Assembly: GCA_964648215.1 (NCBI GenBank)
Contig: CAZYMF010000060.1
Span: forward strand, 1-23,910
Direction: 5' to 3'
Source of the DNA: CAZYMF01 sp964648215
Lineage (GTDB): Bacteria > Desulfobacterota > Binatia > HRBIN30 > JACQVA1
DNA length: 23,910 bases
The notes beneath the pieces are model-generated. The model saw only the letters and a program-made list of their open reading frames with translations, was not told the origin of the DNA and ran no database searches. Positions 15,134 to 21,801 of the stretch are shown here, in pieces. Numbering within the stretch: the first letter of the stretch is position 1; each line of letters starts with the position of its first letter. The position numbers were made by a program, and so were the translations under genes.

Positions 15134-15182
15134 GGGTTCCCCTCCCTACGAGGACGAGGCCGCCCCGCCGTGCGACGTGCGC

Positions 15183-16022
15183 TCAGCGGTTCAAGAACAC
15201 CGGGCAGGCGGCGTTGCGCAGCACGTACTCGGTGGTGCTGCCGAGGACCATCTCGATGATGCGGCTGTGCCCGTAGGCGCCGATGAAGAGCAGGTCGTGC
15301 TTGTTCTCGCGAATGAAGTTGGCGATGCGCTCCGGGGCGTTGCCGGTCTGCTGCAGCTCGAAGGTGGTCTGTAGCTGGTAGGAGCGCAGGTAGCCTTCGG
15401 CCTCCTCCAGGCTCTTGCGACCGGCGGCCTCGTCCTTGCTGACCACCAGCACGGTGAGGGGCTGCGCCAGGGTGACGCAGAACTCGGCCGCCGACTGCAT
15501 CGCCGCTGCCGCGCGCTGGCTGCCGTCGTAGGCCAGCAGCGGCCGGTTACACTCGTGAAACTCCGTGCTGCAGACGAACACCGGCTTGGGCGACTTGCGG
15601 GTCACGCTCTCGGCAGTGCCGCCGAGCAGGCCGGTGGAGAACTTCTCGTTCACGCCGCGATGACCGATGACGACGAGGTCGGCCGTACGGGCGCGCTCGC
15701 AGATCTCGTTGGCGACCACGCCCATCGCCAGGATGCGGTCGTGCTCGACGCCCTCCGTGACGGCCGCGTCGGTGAACTCCTGTAGCAGCGCCTCGCCGCG
15801 CTCGTGCAGCACCTCGCGCATCTTCGAGCTGAAGTCGAGGTAGGGCTCGAAGCCGAGCGAGCCCGAGATGTCGTGGAAGAACGAGCCCTCGATCGAGACG
15901 ATGTCGATCACGTGGAGCCCGACCACGGTGGCGCCCAGACGCTTGCCGAGCCAGAAGGCGTAACGCGCGGCGGTGCGGGAATGCTCGGAGCCGTCGATAC
16001 CGACGAGAATGGTCTTGATCAT
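15183..16022 (-). CDS. Tandem-domain universal stress protein
   Basis: This is a 279-residue cytoplasmic protein with two UspA domains (1-152 and about 160-279). Domain 1 opens MIKTILVGIDGSEHS, with the nucleotide-contacting D10. The ATP loop is canonical in domain 2: G248-A-Y-G251, nine residues, G261-S262. In domain 1 the spacing after the second Gly is ten residues instead of nine (G120-H-R-G123 to G134), so nucleotide binding there is less certain. The ATG at 16022 is preferred over an in-frame GTG at 16028 because it gives the typical start and has AGGGG about 6 bp upstream. It is divergent from the Fur region, 95 bp away, and stands 49 bp upstream of the cyclase gene on the same strand. 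Confidence 0.92.
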   Translation of the reverse strand: MIKTILVGIDGSEHSRTAARYAFWLGKRLGATVVGLHVIDIVSIEGSFFHDISGSLGFEPYLDFSSKMREVLHERGEALLQEFTDAAVTEGVEHDRILAMGVVANEICERARTADLVVIGHRGVNEKFSTGLLGGTAESVTRKSPKPVFVCSTEFHECNRPLLAYDGSQRAAAAMQSAAEFCVTLAQPLTVLVVSKDEAAGRKSLEEAEGYLRSYQLQTTFELQQTGNAPERIANFIRENKHDLLFIGAYGHSRIIEMVLGSTTEYVLRNAACPVFLNR

Positions 16023-16117
16023 CAGCACCCCTGTTGCGTCGGGGTCTACACTTTTGCGCCCGGGCCAGCAAGGGCGATGCCTTTACAAGCTCATGCCCCT
16101 CCAGTAAGACCTCTTCC

Positions 16118-16441
16118 ATGGCGGCGAAGAACGTGCGCCCGAGCGCTCGCGAGCAGGCGCTGCTCGACGAGCTCAAAGAGGTGGCCAAGGGGTTGGGGTT
16201 CGAGGTGCGGGAGGAGCGGCTGCTGCGCGAGGTCGGCTACCGCGTGCGCAGCGGCAGCTGCCGGGTGCGCGAGAAGAACCTCATCCTGCTCGAGCGCGGC
16301 CTGTCGCCGAGCGCGCAGATCGACATCCTGGCCGGCGAGCTCTCCGCCCGTCCGCTCGACACCGTCTACCTGTCGCCCGCAGCACGGCGCCTGCTCGAGG
16401 GGGCGTCCCCGGAGGCCGCCGGTGCACCGCGTCAAGGATAA
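16118..16441 (+). CDS. Small conserved-type protein overlapping fur
   Basis: This is a 107-residue protein that I do not recognise with confidence. It is charged and predicted soluble: an N-terminal helix (REQALLDELKEVAKGLGFEV), a beta-rich middle (VGYRVRSGSCRVREKNLILLERG) and a C-terminal helix pair (SPSAQIDILAGELS, SPAARRLLEG); these are described by shape only. It has two cysteines at most, no signal peptide and no membrane segment. The ATG at 16118 is chosen over an in-frame ATG at 16034 because the added 28 residues look like non-coding sequence. Its TAA lies 20 bp inside fur, so the two are translationally coupled. Coding is supported by the overlap and by strong third-position GC; the function is unknown. 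Confidence 0.75.
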   Translation: MAAKNVRPSAREQALLDELKEVAKGLGFEVREERLLREVGYRVRSGSCRVREKNLILLERGLSPSAQIDILAGELSARPLDTVYLSPAARRLLEGASPEAAGAPRQG

Positions 16442-16892
16442 GCTCTCGACCGCGGAACGCTTCACCATCTTCAAAGAGCATCTCCGGCGCCAGCGGTTGA
16501 AGTCGACGGCCCAGCGCGACGACATCGCCCGCGTGTTCTTCGCCACCAACCGCCACAGCAGCGTGGAGGAGATCTACAACGCGGTGAAGCAGGTCAACCC
16601 CGGCATCGGCTACGCCACCGTCTATCGCACGATGAAGCTGCTCACCGAGTGCGGCCTGGCCGTGGAGCGCCACTTCCGCGACGGCCAGGCGCGCTACGAG
16701 AGCGGGGTCAACCGCGAGCACCACGACCACCTGATCTGCGAGAGCTGCGGCAAGATCGTCGAGTTCGAGGAGGACCGCATCGAGGCCCTCCAGGAAGAGG
16801 TCGCCCGCCGCCTCGGCTTCCGCCTGAGCGGCCACAAGATGGAGCTCTACGGCCGCTGCCGCGACTGCCAGAAGGCGCAGGCCGCCGGTTAG
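16422..16892 (+). CDS. fur: Fur-family ferric uptake regulator
   Basis: This is a 156-residue Fur-type repressor. The N-terminal winged helix includes LKSTAQRDDIARVFF and GIGYATVYRTMKLL, the DNA-recognition helix. The regulatory domain has HHDHLICESCGKIVEFEE, with metal-binding histidines and the first CxxC. A second CxxC (CRDCQ) stands at the C-terminus, giving the two pairs of a structural zinc site. There is no in-frame ATG before the domain. The GTG at 16422 has GGAGG at 16411-16415, 6 bp away, inside the end of the previous gene. A Fur-box-like palindrome lies 67 bp downstream, ahead of an iron permease operon. Fur is therefore favoured over PerR or Zur, which share these residues. Confidence 0.93.
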   Translation: MHRVKDKLSTAERFTIFKEHLRRQRLKSTAQRDDIARVFFATNRHSSVEEIYNAVKQVNPGIGYATVYRTMKLLTECGLAVERHFRDGQARYESGVNREHHDHLICESCGKIVEFEEDRIEALQEEVARRLGFRLSGHKMELYGRCRDCQKAQAAG

Positions 16893-16895
16893 AGC

Positions 16896-16925
16896 CCTTC
16901 GCGTCGCCGTTTCCTCGCCTTCCTT
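16896..16925. repeat. Possible degenerate CTT heptamer array after fur
   Basis: Immediately after the fur stop the plus strand reads CCCTTCG, CGTCGCC, GTTTCCT, CGCCTTC, CTTCCCC. The segment GTTTCCTCGCCTTCC matches GTTTCTCGCCTTCC of the array at 7605-7655 apart from one base. Periodicity is weak, so this is a tentative member of the family. Confidence 0.3.
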
Positions 16926-16933
16926 CCCCCCGT

Positions 16934-16960
16934 TTGACTCCGTCGTTCCGCTGGGCTAAT
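16934..16960 (+). promoter_or_regulatory. Candidate promoter for the iron operon
   Basis: TTGACT (16934-16939) is a good -35 element. The only -10-like word is GCTAAT (16955-16960), at a short 15-bp spacing. It directly abuts the Fur-box-like palindrome, as expected for a Fur-repressed promoter. The -35 is convincing and the -10 is not. Confidence 0.4.
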
Positions 16961-16976
16961 TGAAAATGAGTTTCAA
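16960..16976. promoter_or_regulatory. Fur-box-like operator
   Basis: TTGAAAATGAGTTTCAA has perfect 6-bp arms (TTGAAA/TTTCAA) around ATGAG. Its core TGAAAAT-G-AGTTTCA fits the 7-1-7 Fur-box form TGATAAT-G-ATTATCA at 6 of 7 positions on the left and 5 of 7 on the right. It is an AT-rich island 23 bp before the permease start and just downstream of the fur gene itself. Confidence 0.7.
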
Positions 16977-16998
16977 AATCTTCGGAGAGAGACGGGGC

Positions 16999-19686
16999 AT
17001 GACGCGCAACCACCAACCGCCACGACACCGCCACCGACGCGGGCGGAGCTGGCTGCTCCTGCCCTTGGCGATCGCCGGCCTCGGGCTCCTCGGCACCCGG
17101 CCGGCCGTCGCCGCCGCAACCACCGTCGACGGCGACAGCGTCCAGCGCCTGCTCACTCTTCTCACCGCCGTGGGTGAGGAGTACCGCGAGGGTTTTGGCA
17201 ACGGCAACACCGTGGCGCGCCCGCTGGAGTACGCGGAGGCGCGCAGCTTCCTGGCCGAGGCGCAGATGCGCTGGCAGGACCTGGGGCTGACGGCCGGCGG
17301 CGACCAGGACGCGGTGTCGCGGCAGCTCGCTTCCCTGTCGGCGGACGTCGCCGCCAAAGTCCCCGTCGACTCCGTCGTCAAGCAGGCCGGCGCCCTGCGC
17401 GCGTTGATCACGCGCGCCACCGGCATCGCCGAGCAGATCGCGCCGCCGCAACCGCCGTCGCCCCAGCGCGGCGCCGTCATCTTCAAGGAGAGCTGCGCCT
17501 CGTGTCACGGCAGCCGCGGCGACGGCAAAGGACCCGACTCGGCCCGCCTCGACCCGAAGCCGGCCAACTTCACCGATCCCGCGTTCATGCGCGGCGAAAC
17601 CCCCAACGACTTCTTCCACGTCATCACCCTGGGCAAGCGCGGCTCCGCCATGCCTTCGTGGGGCGACGTCCTCTCCCTGCAGGAGCGCTGGGACGTCCTC
17701 AGCTACGTCTGGGGACGCGCCCACGACGACGCCCAGCTGGCGGAAGGCCAGGGCATCTACCTGAGCCAGTGCGCCAGCTGCCACGGCAGCGCCGGCGACG
17801 GCAAGGGCGCTTACGCCGCCAACCTGCTGACCACGGTGCCGGCCTTCACCGCGCCCGCCGTCCTCGGGCGGCAAACCGACACCGAGCTCTTCGACGCCGT
17901 GCGCGACGGCGTTGCGGGCACCGCCATGCCGGCGTTCCGCCACCTCAGCGACGGCCAGCGCTGGAAGGTCGTCGCCTTCGTGCGCACGCTTTCGCTGGGC
18001 GGACCGCGCGGAGGCAGCGGCACCGAGGCCGGTGGTGGCGGCGGCACGCGGCGCTTCGGGCGCCTGCTGCGCTTGCTGGGCTCGGAGTACGGCAGCGCCG
18101 TTGCCGGCGGCAAGGTCGCCAGCGACCAGGACCTCACCGAGAGCGACGTGCTCGCGAGCCAGATCAGCGCTGGCGCCGCAACCGTGGCCGAGGCACTGCG
18201 GACGAACGATCCCGCCGCGGCACAGGCGTTCTCGTCCCAGACCACCCGGCTGTCCCGGCTGATCGCGCAACGGGCCCCGGCGACGGAGGTGGCGAAGCTG
18301 ATCGACACCATTGCGGCGGGTCTGCCCGCCGACGCGGCCGCCCCGGTGGCGGCGGCAGACGCGGGCCCGGCCGCCCCCGATCCGCTGGCCGGCGCCCGCC
18401 GGCTGCTCGCCGAGGCCGCCAGCGCCTACCGCAACCACGACCCGCAGGCGCTGGCCCACGTCTCCGACGCGTATTTCCAGTTCGAGCCGCTGGAGAAGAA
18501 GCTCTCCGTCAACGCGCCCGACCTCACCGGCCAGGTCGAGAGCCGTTTCCTCGAGCTGCGCGGCCTGCTGGCCCAGCCGGGCAACGAGGCGCAGGTGGCG
18601 ACGACGGTGGCCGCCATCGGCGCCGAGCTCGACAAGGTGAACGCGGCCCTGCAGCCGCAAGAGAGCCCCTACGCGCTGTTCGTGCAGTCGGCCACCATCA
18701 TCCTGCGCGAGGGCTTCGAGATGGTGCTGGTGATCACCGCGCTGCTCGCCTACGTCAAGAAGTCGGGCAGCCCGCGCATGGCCCGCGCCATCCACGCCGG
18801 CGCCGGCGCCGGCGTCGCCATGAGCCTGGTGACCGCCTGGGTGTTCGCCCAGCTCTTCCACGAGACCTCGGTGGGAGCCGCCGAGATACTCGGAGGCTTC
18901 ACCATGCTGCTCGCCGCGCTGGTCCTCTTCTGGGTCAGCTACTGGCTGGTCTCCAAGGCCGAGGCCGACAAGTGGCAGCGCTACATCCAGGGCAAGGTGA
19001 AGACGGCGCTCAGTACCGGCAGCATGTTCGCCCTCGGTGGTGCCGCCTTCCTCGCCGTCTTCCGCGAAGGCGTCGAGACCGTGCTCTTCTATCAGGCCGT
19101 CTTCGGCGCCGCCCCCGACGCCACCGGCACCGCCGTCAGCGGCCTGCTCACCGGCCTGGTGGCGCTCGCCGCGGTCTACGTTCTGCTCACCCGTTTCGGC
19201 ATGCGCCTGCCGATCCGTCCCTTCTTCCTCGGCACCAGCGTGCTGCTCTACTACATGGCCGTCGTCTTCGCCGGCAACGGCATCGCCGAGCTGCAGGAGA
19301 GCGGGCTGGTCGGCGTCACCCCGGTGGCAGGCGTGCCGCGCATCGGTTTCCTCGGTCTCTATCCCACCGCCGAGACACTCTTCGCCCAGGGCATCCTGGT
19401 GGCGTTGCTGCTCTACGCCGTCGTCGTCCTCTGGCGCCGGCGCGCCGCCGGGGAGACGGTAGCCACGCCGGCGGGCGGCACCGCCCTGCTCGACGAGCTC
19501 CGCGACCTGCGCCAGCTCGCCGTCGAGATCCGCAGCGAGCTGCGCCGCCACCTCTCCCCTGCCGCCGCCGTTCCCGAGCAGACCAGCCGGCGGCTCGATA
19601 CGCTGATCGAGCGCGTCGAGATCCTCGAAGGCCAGATGCAGCTCAACCTGCCGGCCAACGGCGGAGCGAAAGCGGCAAGCCACTGA
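16999..19686 (+). CDS. Cytochrome c-FTR1 iron permease fusion
   Basis: This is an 895-residue exported and membrane protein that probably takes up iron by coupling haem redox chemistry to FTR1-type ferric transport. Order: a twin-Arg-free signal peptide (1 to about 39, core WLLLPLAIAGLGLLG); a helical domain with GEEYREGF (48-90); two cytochrome c domains with CASCH at 166-170 and 258-262; a second helical domain RLLRLLGSEYG (from 355); a third helical segment (about 464-550); the FTR1 permease (about 560-830, seven or so membrane helices) with both REGxE motifs, REGFE 570-574 and REGVE 689-693; and a cytoplasmic amphipathic tail. The ATG at 16999 has GGAGAGAG 7 bp upstream. An upstream TTG frame start falls inside the Fur box and is rejected. 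It heads the operon. Confidence 0.93.
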   Translation: MTRNHQPPRHRHRRGRSWLLLPLAIAGLGLLGTRPAVAAATTVDGDSVQRLLTLLTAVGEEYREGFGNGNTVARPLEYAEARSFLAEAQMRWQDLGLTAGGDQDAVSRQLASLSADVAAKVPVDSVVKQAGALRALITRATGIAEQIAPPQPPSPQRGAVIFKESCASCHGSRGDGKGPDSARLDPKPANFTDPAFMRGETPNDFFHVITLGKRGSAMPSWGDVLSLQERWDVLSYVWGRAHDDAQLAEGQGIYLSQCASCHGSAGDGKGAYAANLLTTVPAFTAPAVLGRQTDTELFDAVRDGVAGTAMPAFRHLSDGQRWKVVAFVRTLSLGGPRGGSGTEAGGGGGTRRFGRLLRLLGSEYGSAVAGGKVASDQDLTESDVLASQISAGAATVAEALRTNDPAAAQAFSSQTTRLSRLIAQRAPATEVAKLIDTIAAGLPADAAAPVAAADAGPAAPDPLAGARRLLAEAASAYRNHDPQALAHVSDAYFQFEPLEKKLSVNAPDLTGQVESRFLELRGLLAQPGNEAQVATTVAAIGAELDKVNAALQPQESPYALFVQSATIILREGFEMVLVITALLAYVKKSGSPRMARAIHAGAGAGVAMSLVTAWVFAQLFHETSVGAAEILGGFTMLLAALVLFWVSYWLVSKAEADKWQRYIQGKVKTALSTGSMFALGGAAFLAVFREGVETVLFYQAVFGAAPDATGTAVSGLLTGLVALAAVYVLLTRFGMRLPIRPFFLGTSVLLYYMAVVFAGNGIAELQESGLVGVTPVAGVPRIGFLGLYPTAETLFAQGILVALLLYAVVVLWRRRAAGETVATPAGGTALLDELRDLRQLAVEIRSELRRHLSPAAAVPEQTSRRLDTLIERVEILEGQMQLNLPANGGAKAASH

Positions 19687-19694
19687 GGGCGCGA

Positions 19695-20264
19695 ATGACG
19701 TGGGACGTGCGGGCGGCAATCGCCGCCGTGATGCTGTGTGCGCTGGCGGCGCCCGCCCTGGCGCAGGAAGGCGTATTCCTCACCGAGGAGCAGGCGCCGC
19801 ACGCGGTCTTTGCCGACGCCACCAGGATCGAACGACACGAGGTGAACGACGACGACGCGCTGCGCGAACGCCTCGAGACCGCCCTCGCCGGAGAGCCGAT
19901 GTCGGTATGGGAGTCGAAATACGTCTTCTTCGACGTCTGGCACGGCAACGCCCATCTCGGCCGCGCCTTTCTGGTCGAGGAGATCGGCAAGCACCGGCCC
20001 ATCACCTTCGTCGTCGGTGTACGCGACGACGACAAGGTGCAGGACGTTGCCGTGGTCGCCTACCGCGAGGCCTACGGCGGCGAGATTCGCCACCGTCGCT
20101 TCCTCGTGCAGTACCACGACAGGACCGCGACCGATGCGCTGAAACCCTACCAGGACATCACCAACATCGCCGGCGCCACTCTCTCCGTGGAGGCCGCCGG
20201 CCGCGCCGTCAAGAAGGCTCTCGCCCTCGCCCGCGTGCTGCCCGACGCGACGCCGACACCATGA
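19695..20264 (+). CDS. Secreted FMN-binding domain protein
   Basis: This is a 189-residue periplasmic protein with a signal peptide (1-23, cleavage after ALA) and one FMN-binding domain. The flavinylation motif is AGATLS (159-164) with T162 as the expected site of covalent FMN attachment. Most family members have Ser or Thr at the first position, where this one has Ala. Established knowledge: ApbE enzymes attach FMN to this threonine, giving extracytoplasmic one- or two-electron carriers. The next gene is apbE, overlapping in an ATGA junction, so carrier and modifying enzyme are made together. GAGGG stands 5 bp before the ATG. In this operon it could pass electrons to or from the cytochrome c domains of the permease, or reduce ferric iron; that is inference. 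Confidence 0.9.
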   Translation: MTWDVRAAIAAVMLCALAAPALAQEGVFLTEEQAPHAVFADATRIERHEVNDDDALRERLETALAGEPMSVWESKYVFFDVWHGNAHLGRAFLVEEIGKHRPITFVVGVRDDDKVQDVAVVAYREAYGGEIRHRRFLVQYHDRTATDALKPYQDITNIAGATLSVEAAGRAVKKALALARVLPDATPTP

Positions 20265-21289
20265 AACAACCGTTCGTCGCCCTGCTGTGGGTCGTCTTCG
20301 CCCTCGCCGCCGGCCCCGCGGCCGCCGCGCCGGTGACCGAGGTCCACTACACCATGGGCACCTACTTCTCGATCCGCGTCGACGGCGTGGCCGACACCCC
20401 GGCGCGCGCGGCGATGCGCCGCTGCTTCACCGAAGCGCGCCGGCTCGAGGCGGTGTTCTCGCGCTTCGACCGCGACAGCGAGCTCAGTCGGCTCAACGCC
20501 GACGGCACCTCGGCGCGGGTGACGGTGAGCGAGACCATGGCGGACCTGCTGCAGCGCGCGCTGTTGCTGCGCGATGACACCGGCGGTGCCTTCGACGTCA
20601 CCATCGGGGCGCTGACGGCCCTCTGGCGCAGGAGCGCCACCTGGCCCGCGGCGGCAACCCTGCGCCGCGACGGGAGCGGCGACCGGGTCCGGCTGCAGGG
20701 CCGCGATCTCGTCCGCCTGCGCCCCGGCGTGCGGCTCGACTTCGACGGCATCGCCAAGGGCTACGCCGTCGACCGCTGCGTCACGCTGCTCCGCGCCGCG
20801 GGCATCACCCGCGCCCTGCTCAGCCTGGGGGAGAGCAGCCAGTACGCGCTCGGCGCGCCGCCGGGAGAGACCGGCTGGCCGATCGTGGTCCGCGGCACGG
20901 CGGCGGGCACGGCCATCGGCACGTTGCGCCTGCGCGACCAGGCCCTTTCCGCTTCGGCCGTGCTCGGCCACAGCCGCGAGCTGGCCGGACACCGCATCGG
21001 CCACATCGTCGATCCCGAGAGCGGACGTCCCTTGCGCGACGACGCCCTGGCCGTCGTCGTCGCCGACAACGCCACGGCGGCCGAGGCCTACTCGAAGGCG
21101 GTGCTGATCTGGGCCGGCCGGGAGCCGGATCATCCGATCGCCCACCTGCGCCGTTCGCCGCTGCCGTCGCTGGCCGCTGCGCTCTACGTCGACGGCGGCC
21201 GGACGAGCGGCTGGCACGCCGCGGCGATTCACTTCCACGCCTATCCCTCGCCCCGGACGATCACCGCCACGGAGGAGCCGCTGTCGTGA
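20261..21289 (+). CDS. apbE: FAD:protein FMN transferase ApbE
   Basis: This is a 342-residue periplasmic enzyme that cleaves FAD and transfers FMN to a threonine of a target protein using Mg2+. It has a signal peptide (1-23, cleavage near AAA). Family motifs in order: MGTYFSIRV (32-40), AVFSRFDRDSELSRLN (64-79), GAFDVTIGAL (109-118), LDFDGIAKGYAVDR (159-172), GHIVDPESGRP (247-257) and the metal-binding VVVADNATAAEAYSKA (265-280). Length is normal. It is translationally coupled both ways: ATGA with the FMN-binding gene before it and GTGA with the membrane protein after it. The adjacent FMN-binding protein is the obvious substrate. Confidence 0.96.
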   Translation: MKQPFVALLWVVFALAAGPAAAAPVTEVHYTMGTYFSIRVDGVADTPARAAMRRCFTEARRLEAVFSRFDRDSELSRLNADGTSARVTVSETMADLLQRALLLRDDTGGAFDVTIGALTALWRRSATWPAAATLRRDGSGDRVRLQGRDLVRLRPGVRLDFDGIAKGYAVDRCVTLLRAAGITRALLSLGESSQYALGAPPGETGWPIVVRGTAAGTAIGTLRLRDQALSASAVLGHSRELAGHRIGHIVDPESGRPLRDDALAVVVADNATAAEAYSKAVLIWAGREPDHPIAHLRRSPLPSLAAALYVDGGRTSGWHAAAIHFHAYPSPRTITATEEPLS

Positions 21290-21801
21290 AGAGCTTTGCT
21301 GCGCCGAGCTACCTGCTGCGCTACGCCCGCGCCGAGGTACGGCTGATCTACACCGGGTTCCTGCTCCTGGCGTTGGTGGGCATGGCGACCATGGCCGCCT
21401 TCGAGCTGCACGAGATCGGCCCCACGCCGGCCCGCGTGGCGACCTACTATCGCGGCGGCGACCGCGGCGGTGCGATGGCCTTCCCCAAGACCTTTCGCGA
21501 GCTGGTCGAGGTCACCCACTTCCACTCCTTCATCATGGGCATCGTCTACCTCGTGCTCGCGCATCTGTTCATCGCCACCGGCGTCGGCGAGCGCTGGAAG
21601 CGAGCCCTCGTCCTCCTCGGCTTCGCCGGTCTCGCCGGCGATCTCGTCTCGCCGTGGCTCGTCCGCTACGTCGCCGCCGGCTTCGCCTATGTGCAGGTTG
21701 TGAGCTGGGGCGGCGAGTGGATCGGCTTCGCCAGCTTCGTCTACTTCCCGGTTCGAGAGATGTGGTTCCGCCATGAAGACCAAGAGTTCCCGCCCGAGTA
21801 A
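21286..21801 (+). CDS. Four-helix membrane protein of iron operon
   Basis: This is a 171-residue integral membrane protein that I cannot name. It has about four hydrophobic helices (about 20-40, 78-98, 107-130, 136-156) and a conserved-looking loop with PARVATYYRGGDRGGAMAFPKTF. Histidines near or in membrane segments (H42, H78, H80, H93) could bind haem or metal, as in small cytochrome b-like proteins, but no complete b-haem pattern is clear. GTG at 21286 overlaps the apbE stop in GTGA, so it belongs to the same translational unit. Given the flavinylated carrier next door, an electron-transfer role across the inner membrane is a reasonable guess and no more. The 3' end overlaps the start of the next reading frame by 29 bp. 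Confidence 0.8.
   Translation: MKSFAAPSYLLRYARAEVRLIYTGFLLLALVGMATMAAFELHEIGPTPARVATYYRGGDRGGAMAFPKTFRELVEVTHFHSFIMGIVYLVLAHLFIATGVGERWKRALVLLGFAGLAGDLVSPWLVRYVAAGFAYVQVVSWGGEWIGFASFVYFPVREMWFRHEDQEFPPE

Noticed and set aside
16960..16998. TTG start of the permease frame 13 codons upstream
   Set aside because: It would place the coding start inside the Fur-box-like palindrome and spoil the signal peptide. ATG 16999 has a good ribosome site.
17502..19694. Long plus-strand frame leading into the FMN-binding gene
   Set aside because: It is a second-frame shadow of the permease gene, Arg/Pro-rich. The real gene begins at ATG 19695 with a signal peptide and a ribosome site.
16708..19719. A 1003-codon open frame on the minus strand opposite the iron permease
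   Set aside because: It is antisense to a gene with complete cytochrome and FTR1 motifs. Its product is low-complexity Gly/Arg/Ala/Glu/His without any domain, a common artefact of G/C-ending codons.
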